Below are positions 60,851-64,000 of a DNA stretch of 64,000 nt, one piece after another. This stretch comes from an uncultured Prevotellaceae bacterium (lineage in GTDB: Bacteria; Bacteroidota; Bacteroidia; Bacteroidales; Bacteroidaceae): assembly GCA_902778535.1 (NCBI GenBank), contig CACYYG010000007.1:45142-109141 (forward strand), written 5' to 3'. Below the pieces are notes generated by a model, which made no database searches, was not told the DNA's origin, and saw nothing but the letters and a program-made list of their open reading frames with translations. The position numbers and the translations under genes were made by a program. Positions within the stretch are counted from its first letter, which is position 1. Each line of letters starts with the position of its first letter.

Positions 60851-63280
60851 ATGATTACTACACGAATCAGAAATCTGCTTATCGCAGTGGTATGCCTCTT
60901 CGCAGGCGTGCAGGCAAAGGCACAGTTCAGTGCCGAGGCAACGCAGTATCCCACGACGGACTATTCGGCTGCTGCCTACGAGTTCAAACTTTCTGACGTG
61001 GCTGCCACCCTTGGCACCGATGCCGCCACGCTGACAGAGGCCATCACGGCCTACATCGGCGCAGAGGCCCCCGATCCCATCCTCTTCTATGCTGTCGTCG
61101 ACGGAGCCGACCAGCCCTGGGCTGCTGCCACCGAGGCCGACGCGCACGGATTCTGGATGAACGCCGACGGCGTGCCCGTGGGCTGGGGCGATGACGCCCG
61201 TTTCTATGCCAGCCCCAACATTGAAGATGCTGCCAACGACATCTTCGCCTTCTATTGCGGACAGATGCCTGAGAAGATGCAGGCTGGTGACGTGGCCAAG
61301 GCCATGCTGAAGCTGAAGTTCAACGGCAAGGAGGCTACCTTCGCCCTTACACTCAATGTCATTGCCAAACCCGACTTCAACGTGCCCGAACCCATGCTTT
61401 TGGAAAAGCAGCTGACCGTTGTCGGCGAGCAGGAGAAGGTGGTGGAGCAGTTCCCGCGTGGCGACTACTCCAGCGATGCTGTCAACGTGAATATTGCTGA
61501 GGCCCTGCAGCTGCTTGGCATCGACGACAAGGCCGGCATGGCCGAGAATGTGGGTAAGGTGATCTACACCACTTGGTACAACAGCGGTGATGTGGAGAAT
61601 GGCGGCGGATTGAAGAAGGACTCGCTGACCAACGAACCCACCGCAGGAGGCCATGGCTTCTGGTATCGCCCGGTGATGAACGCTGCCGGCGAATATGACG
61701 GCGAGGTGGCTGCTGCCGGATATGGCGATGCCGACCGCTTCTTTATGGAGAACTACACATACAATGCCGAGAACGACACGCTGAGCTGCTACCTCGGCCA
61801 GTTCCCCGGCGCATGCAAGGAGAACGAGACCTACTTCGCATGCGTGTACATTATCTATGGTGAGAAGGCCTACCGCATCAAGTACACCCTGAAGCTGGGC
61901 GAGCAGGAGGCTGGCAGCGGCATGTCGGCATACACCAAGCTTGGCGAGGAAGACGCCGTGGTGAAGCAGGAGCCACTCAGCGACTGGGCTGCAGTGCAGC
62001 TGAAGGTGGATGTGGAGAAGATAGCAGGCATACTGGGATGTGAAGTATCGGCACTCGGACTCGTCGCCCTCGACGACAAGGATAACTTCGGCAACAGCAC
62101 CGCTAACAACGGCGGATGGTGGCTCACAGAGGACGGACGCGTAGTGGCCTACGCCAACGGTGCCTTCTACATCGAACCTGCCACGGCTAACGACTACTCC
62201 GTGCTCAACGTGGGCCACAAGCCTAACACACGCCAGGTTGGCGATGAGCTGAAGGCATCGCTCTATTTCACCAATGCCACGAACTATTACCAGCTTAACG
62301 TCACACTGCAGATTGTGGAGCCCGAGAAGCAGGAGTACAACTTCGAGAGCGTAGCCACACGCACCTTCACCGTGCAGCAGCTGCTCGACAACAGCTATAC
62401 CATGTTCGAATTGGGCACTGTCAACGTGGAGGATATCGAGAGCCTCATCGGCACCGCCAGCCCCGTACTCTACGGACTGAACATTGACTCCGTGGCTGTC
62501 ATCAAGGGCGACTATTCGAAGGCTTGGAGCTGCGATCCGAATCCCGGATTCTGGCTCAACAAGGAGGGACGCGTCTCTACATGGGGCGATGCCAACTCAA
62601 TCATGGGCATTGTCTACGCCGACGGACTGTTCCGCGGATGCCAGAAGCCCAACCTCCCCGCAGTGGGCGATGAGTTTGCTACTCAGCTCTTCCTGGTCAA
62701 CGAAGAGAACAATAAGATGATGACCGTCAACATCAATATCGCCTTCGTAGAAAGCCTGGAGCAGAAGGAAGTGGTGGGTCAGGAGAACATCGCCCTGCCC
62801 GTCACCGTTGATGGCAAGGACATCGAGATTGATCTGGCTAAGGCTGCCACAGCACTGGAAGTCACCGTCGACGACCTGCTCGACAGCAACAACTACTATC
62901 TGCGCGGCATGAAGAACGGCGTCTATGGTGACCCGCAGAACACTGACAACGGACTGGCCTTCGCCGTTGACGGCAACTACGACGGCTACGGCAGCATCTA
63001 CTTCACCATTGAGAAGGACGGCGACAAGGTGGTCATCAAGATCGGCTCCAACGACGAGGTGGCTGCCGACTACAGCGCCGACGGACAGTTCTGCTTCGAG
63101 GTGAACAACAAGCAGTATGTCTACTATGTGAAGTTCGTCTCAGAGGCTATTTTCAACGGCATTACTGATGTTCAGCGTTCAACATCCAGCGCCCAGCGTT
63201 ACTACGACCTGCAGGGCCGCGAAGTGAAAACCCTCAAGCGTGGTCTCTACATCCTGAATGGCAAGAAAGTAATAAAGTAA
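60851..63280 (+). CDS. secreted protein with about five DUF4859-like repeats
   Basis: An 809-residue secreted protein with signal peptide about 1-24 and a sorting-type tail ('YYDLQGREVKTLKRGLYI'). The body is built of about five related modules of some 130-150 residues. Each has an 'X-LG-...-L-EA' helix start, a 'GFWM/GFWY/GWWL/GFWL' motif followed by 'DG', a 'GD' turn and a closing 'LTLNV/VTLQIVEP/INIAFVE' strand; the fifth ('AFAVDGNYDGYG') is most diverged. This matches DUF4859, a Bacteroidetes module of unknown function. It is divergent from the FAS1/Sus cluster and shares the 300-bp promoter region, so co-regulation is possible. Confidence 0.75.
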   Translation: MITTRIRNLLIAVVCLFAGVQAKAQFSAEATQYPTTDYSAAAYEFKLSDVAATLGTDAATLTEAITAYIGAEAPDPILFYAVVDGADQPWAAATEADAHGFWMNADGVPVGWGDDARFYASPNIEDAANDIFAFYCGQMPEKMQAGDVAKAMLKLKFNGKEATFALTLNVIAKPDFNVPEPMLLEKQLTVVGEQEKVVEQFPRGDYSSDAVNVNIAEALQLLGIDDKAGMAENVGKVIYTTWYNSGDVENGGGLKKDSLTNEPTAGGHGFWYRPVMNAAGEYDGEVAAAGYGDADRFFMENYTYNAENDTLSCYLGQFPGACKENETYFACVYIIYGEKAYRIKYTLKLGEQEAGSGMSAYTKLGEEDAVVKQEPLSDWAAVQLKVDVEKIAGILGCEVSALGLVALDDKDNFGNSTANNGGWWLTEDGRVVAYANGAFYIEPATANDYSVLNVGHKPNTRQVGDELKASLYFTNATNYYQLNVTLQIVEPEKQEYNFESVATRTFTVQQLLDNSYTMFELGTVNVEDIESLIGTASPVLYGLNIDSVAVIKGDYSKAWSCDPNPGFWLNKEGRVSTWGDANSIMGIVYADGLFRGCQKPNLPAVGDEFATQLFLVNEENNKMMTVNINIAFVESLEQKEVVGQENIALPVTVDGKDIEIDLAKAATALEVTVDDLLDSNNYYLRGMKNGVYGDPQNTDNGLAFAVDGNYDGYGSIYFTIEKDGDKVVIKIGSNDEVAADYSADGQFCFEVNNKQYVYYVKFVSEAIFNGITDVQRSTSSAQRYYDLQGREVKTLKRGLYILNGKKVIK

Positions 63281-63306
63281 AGGGTTATAGATTAGAAATG
63301 GTAAGA

Positions 63307-63343
63307 GCATATCGCTGGCAGTGGTCAGCGATATGCTTTTTTT
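63307..63343 (+). terminator. Rho-independent terminator of the DUF4859 gene
   Basis: GCATATCGCTG (63307-63317) pairs with CAGCGATATGC (63326-63336) and is followed by seven T's. Confidence 0.88.
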
Positions 63344-63372
63344 GTTTTTCTCCAATTATCCGAGCTGCAAAT

Positions 63373-63400
63373 GGTTACGGTTACAGCTATAACCGTAACC
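63373..63400. repeat. GGTTACGGTTA inverted repeat
   Basis: GGTTACGGTTA (63373-63383) pairs with TAACCGTAACC (63390-63400), followed by TTTTTGCTTTTT. It may be a second terminator and is similar in style to the GTAACC palindromes flanking the pectin operon. Confidence 0.7.
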
Positions 63401-63420
63401 TTTTTGCTTTTTCGCGCGTC

Positions 63421-63501
63421 GTTTATGAAAAACACGCCGTTCATGAAAATAAACGTGCTGTTCATGAAAATAAACAGGCCATTCGTGAAAATAAATAGTG
63501 C
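63421..63501. repeat. 21-bp tandem repeat, four units
   Basis: Units near 63421, 63439, 63460 and 63481 share GTTCATGAAAATAAAC; units 2-4 are exactly 21 bp apart. Open frames on both strands here (e.g. 'HENKRAVHENK') are repeat translations, not convincing genes. Confidence 0.85.
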
Positions 63502-63507
63502 GTTTAG

Positions 63508-63570
63508 AATCGTGAACAATATGACTCAGCAACGTGAATGATATGCTTCAGCAACGTGAATGATATGTCC
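63508..63570. repeat. 22-bp tandem repeat
   Basis: CAGCAACGTGAATGATATG recurs at 63527 and 63549 (22-bp period), preceded by a diverged unit ('CGTGAACAATATGACT') from about 63508. Confidence 0.85.
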
Positions 63571-63578
63571 TGAAAAAT

Positions 63579-63727
63579 GGTCACGGTCACAGTTGTGACC
63601 ATGTGACCGTTTACCCATCAAATCATTGTTGAATAACTGCAAGTCTTTGATAATCAATCATGTTTGAAGATATTTCTCTTGTTTTTACTATTCTAGCGGT
63701 CACATGGTCACAACTGTAACCGTGACC
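63579..63727. repeat. 149-bp element bounded by 30-bp inverted repeats
   Basis: The 30 bases at 63579-63608 and 63698-63727 are reverse complements with one mismatch; the core is GGTCACATGGTCACAACTGT. Each arm is itself partly palindromic. The 89-bp interior is A/T-rich with no coding signal. The build resembles a MITE or a paired structural element. Confidence 0.75.
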
Positions 63728-63800
63728 GCGAATGGCCACCAGAAGGGTTATTCTTCTGTCCAGCCGTTTAGCATCGGAAAGGTAGAAACGATGAAAGCCC

Positions 63801-64000
63801 TTACTTCAGCAAGTTCCACTTGGGTGGCTCAACGCCTAACAGGTGACGCACGAAGAAATCCATGCGCTTGTGGTCGCCGAAGGCCTCGCCCATGGTGTGG
63901 TGTGCGCCGGGGATGACGACGAGATCGAAGTCCTTGCCAGCCTTTTCAAGGGCGTTCACCACTTGCATGGTAGAGGCAGGATCAACGTTGTCGTCCATCT
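63801..64000 (-). CDS. S9-family prolyl peptidase (DPP IV-like), 3' end only
   Basis: The gene enters from beyond the right edge; only its last about 66 residues are seen. '[24 protein letters not shown]' carries the catalytic-Asp region of DPP IV-type S9 peptidases, and '[11 protein letters not shown]' the catalytic His; '[18 protein letters not shown]' is a usual family end. The Met at 63998 is internal. The enzyme is probably periplasmic, but the signal peptide is outside the window. Confidence 0.82.
   Translation of the reverse strand, partial: MDDNVDPASTMQVVNALEKAGKDFDLVVIPGAHHTMGEAFGDHKRMDFFVRHLLGVEPPKWNLLK

Noticed and set aside
63298-63519. Small proteins of 64-66 residues on both strands
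   Set aside because: They are translations of the tandem repeat and terminator region with no leader or family support.

Overview
The window looks like a chromosomal segment of a Bacteroidales bacterium, most likely a gut or rumen Prevotellaceae member. The evidence is the SusC/SusD pairs, a hybrid two-component regulator, DUF5606 and long-form NusB proteins, Bacteroidetes-type promoters (-33 TTTG, -7 TAnnTTTG), and many secreted proteins ending in a 'YDLQGR...GLYI...KVVVK' tail that resembles a type IX secretion or anchoring signal. Assignments rest on reading motifs; no database search was run.

Layout. 0-6.2 kb: the end of a carbohydrate-binding-type protein and two convergent multimodular secreted glycosidases. 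6.3-19 kb: a pectin-degradation block. It holds a two-domain esterase, an orphan trpF, then an operon of a three-domain GH28/GH105/six-hairpin protein, a PL1 pectate lyase and a CE8 pectin methylesterase. That operon has one clear promoter and a perfect 20-bp-stem hairpin at its end, and it is flanked on both sides by arrays of a 22-bp palindromic repeat. 19-31.3 kb: mostly housekeeping genes (aroB, a TonB-type outer-membrane protein, coaE, ybbR, yajC, nusB, rplY, pth, an S4 protein, a lipoprotein, queF, tRNA-Ser).

31.3-37.5 kb is a decayed accessory region. It has a LytTR regulator with an in-frame TGA, two IS4-type transposase 3' ends fused in opposite orientation, a mobilization module whose mobC carries an in-frame TAA next to an intact-looking relaxase, and a flavodoxin remnant. 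37.5-60.5 kb is one co-directional cluster, probably a single operon. It runs DUF6055/HEXXH metallopeptidase, FAS1 lipoprotein, SusC, SusD, two more FAS1 lipoproteins, a second SusC/SusD pair, and the hybrid two-component sensor at the end. It encodes no recognisable glycoside hydrolase or lyase. 60.8-63.3 kb holds a divergent five-repeat DUF4859 protein. The right end has structured repeats and the 3' end of an S9 peptidase.

The most unusual theme is repeats inside genes. Several short-repeat families that also lie between genes occur in frame within conserved proteins (TrpF, AroB, Pth, the S4 protein, GH105, both SusC, both SusD, the hybrid sensor). They also repeatedly coincide with the hydrophobic core of signal peptides. 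Two unrelated proteins share the same palindrome-encoded core FLCCNIVAAL, and a FAS1 lipoprotein and a SusD share a nearly identical 5' leader and signal peptide.
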